Shown here piece by piece: positions 6,241 through 6,497 of a stretch of 6,497 bases of DNA (position 1 is its first letter; each line of letters starts with the position of its first letter). The DNA lies in NCBI GenBank assembly GCA_003506735.1, contig DNYS01000028.1:12672-19168 (forward strand), read 5' to 3'. Under the pieces are notes generated by a model. That model saw only the letters and a program-made list of their open reading frames with translations. It was not told the DNA's origin and made no database searches. Position numbers and translations under genes: made by a program. Source of the stretch: Nitrospinota bacterium (lineage in GTDB: Bacteria; UBA8248).

Positions 6241-6497
6241 ATGGAAAAATCGATGGACGGATTCGAGTCGAGGATGATCGCGCGCTTCAGGGCTTTATGC
6301 CGCCGCCGTGCCGCTTGGGCGGCGGTCTGTCTGCTGATGGGTCTGGCCGCGGCGGGATGCGCGAAGGATAAGGTTTCGGTGGCCCCCGAGGGCCTGTCCG
6401 AGGTGACCATCTACTCCCTGCCCCAGGGCGCGATCGTCATCTTCGACGGTACGGAGCGGGGCTGGACGTATGCGCAAAAGCCCCTCGTCCTCAAGGG
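6241..6497 (+). CDS. Lipoprotein with PEGA-like segment (partial, runs off the window)
   Basis: The frame is open from ATG 6241 to the window end (85 full codons). A basic stretch (RFRALCRRR) is followed by a hydrophobic core (AAWAAVCLLMGLAAAG) and Cys40, a type II lipoprotein signal ending AAGC. The protein should therefore be exported, cleaved before Cys40 and lipid-anchored. Residue +2 after the Cys is Ala, not Asp, so an outer-membrane fate is likely if the organism is Gram-negative. The segment VTIYSLPQGAIVIFDGTERG (about 55-74) resembles the start of a PEGA domain, a short surface or periplasmic beta repeat. The start is uncertain: ATG 6274, with GAGG immediately before it, would give a more ordinary signal peptide (MIARFRALCRRR...), and neither start has a well-spaced ribosome site. 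Function beyond being a lipoprotein cannot be told from the fragment. Transcribed divergently from the dehydratase operon. Confidence 0.75.
   Translation, partial: MEKSMDGFESRMIARFRALCRRRAAWAAVCLLMGLAAAGCAKDKVSVAPEGLSEVTIYSLPQGAIVIFDGTERGWTYAQKPLVLK

Noticed and set aside
6015..6410. 132-codon in-frame N-terminal extension of the dehydratase
   Set aside because: The extension is low-complexity, unlike the family, and overlaps the lipoprotein signal sequence on the other strand. ATG 6014 has a good ribosome site and begins family-like sequence.

Overview
The window is GC-rich and densely coding. I read it as bacterial chromosome, probably from an uncultivated soil or marine lineage of the Rokubacteria/Tectomicrobia/NC10 kind. 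That placement is a guess from base composition and gene content: a bacterial family-B DNA polymerase next to an IlvD/Edd sugar-acid dehydratase and a D-2-hydroxyacid dehydrogenase. No rRNA, tRNA, CRISPR array, insertion sequence or integrase is visible.

Left arm (+ strand, 1-2558): the last codons of an upstream gene, then a 96-residue protein of unknown function starting at GTG 38, then a 740-residue family-B DNA polymerase starting at 336. These three are packed with gaps of 3 and 7 bases, so they look like one transcript. The polymerase keeps a good motif A. Its three proofreading exonuclease motifs are degraded, and motif C has lost its first aspartate. This resembles the PolB2 type and suggests a non-proofreading, perhaps lesion-bypass or accessory, polymerase.

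Middle and right (- strand, 6014 down to 2555): a three-gene run read leftwards. It contains an IlvD/Edd-family sugar-acid dehydratase, a D-isomer-specific 2-hydroxyacid dehydrogenase and a SRAP-domain protein (YedK/HMCES family). The first two look like carbohydrate-acid metabolism. The SRAP protein shields abasic sites in single-stranded DNA, so it fits better with the polymerase it meets tail to tail. The polymerase and SRAP genes share the palindrome CTAG, which supplies both stop codons.

Right edge: a 226-base divergent intergenic region (6015-6240) holds two short inverted repeats and probably the promoters for both directions. Beyond it, the first 85 codons of a lipoprotein with a PEGA-like segment run off the end of the window.

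The most interesting part is the left arm together with the SRAP gene: an exonuclease-dead family-B polymerase, an uncharacterised small partner gene and an abasic-site protector in one small neighbourhood.
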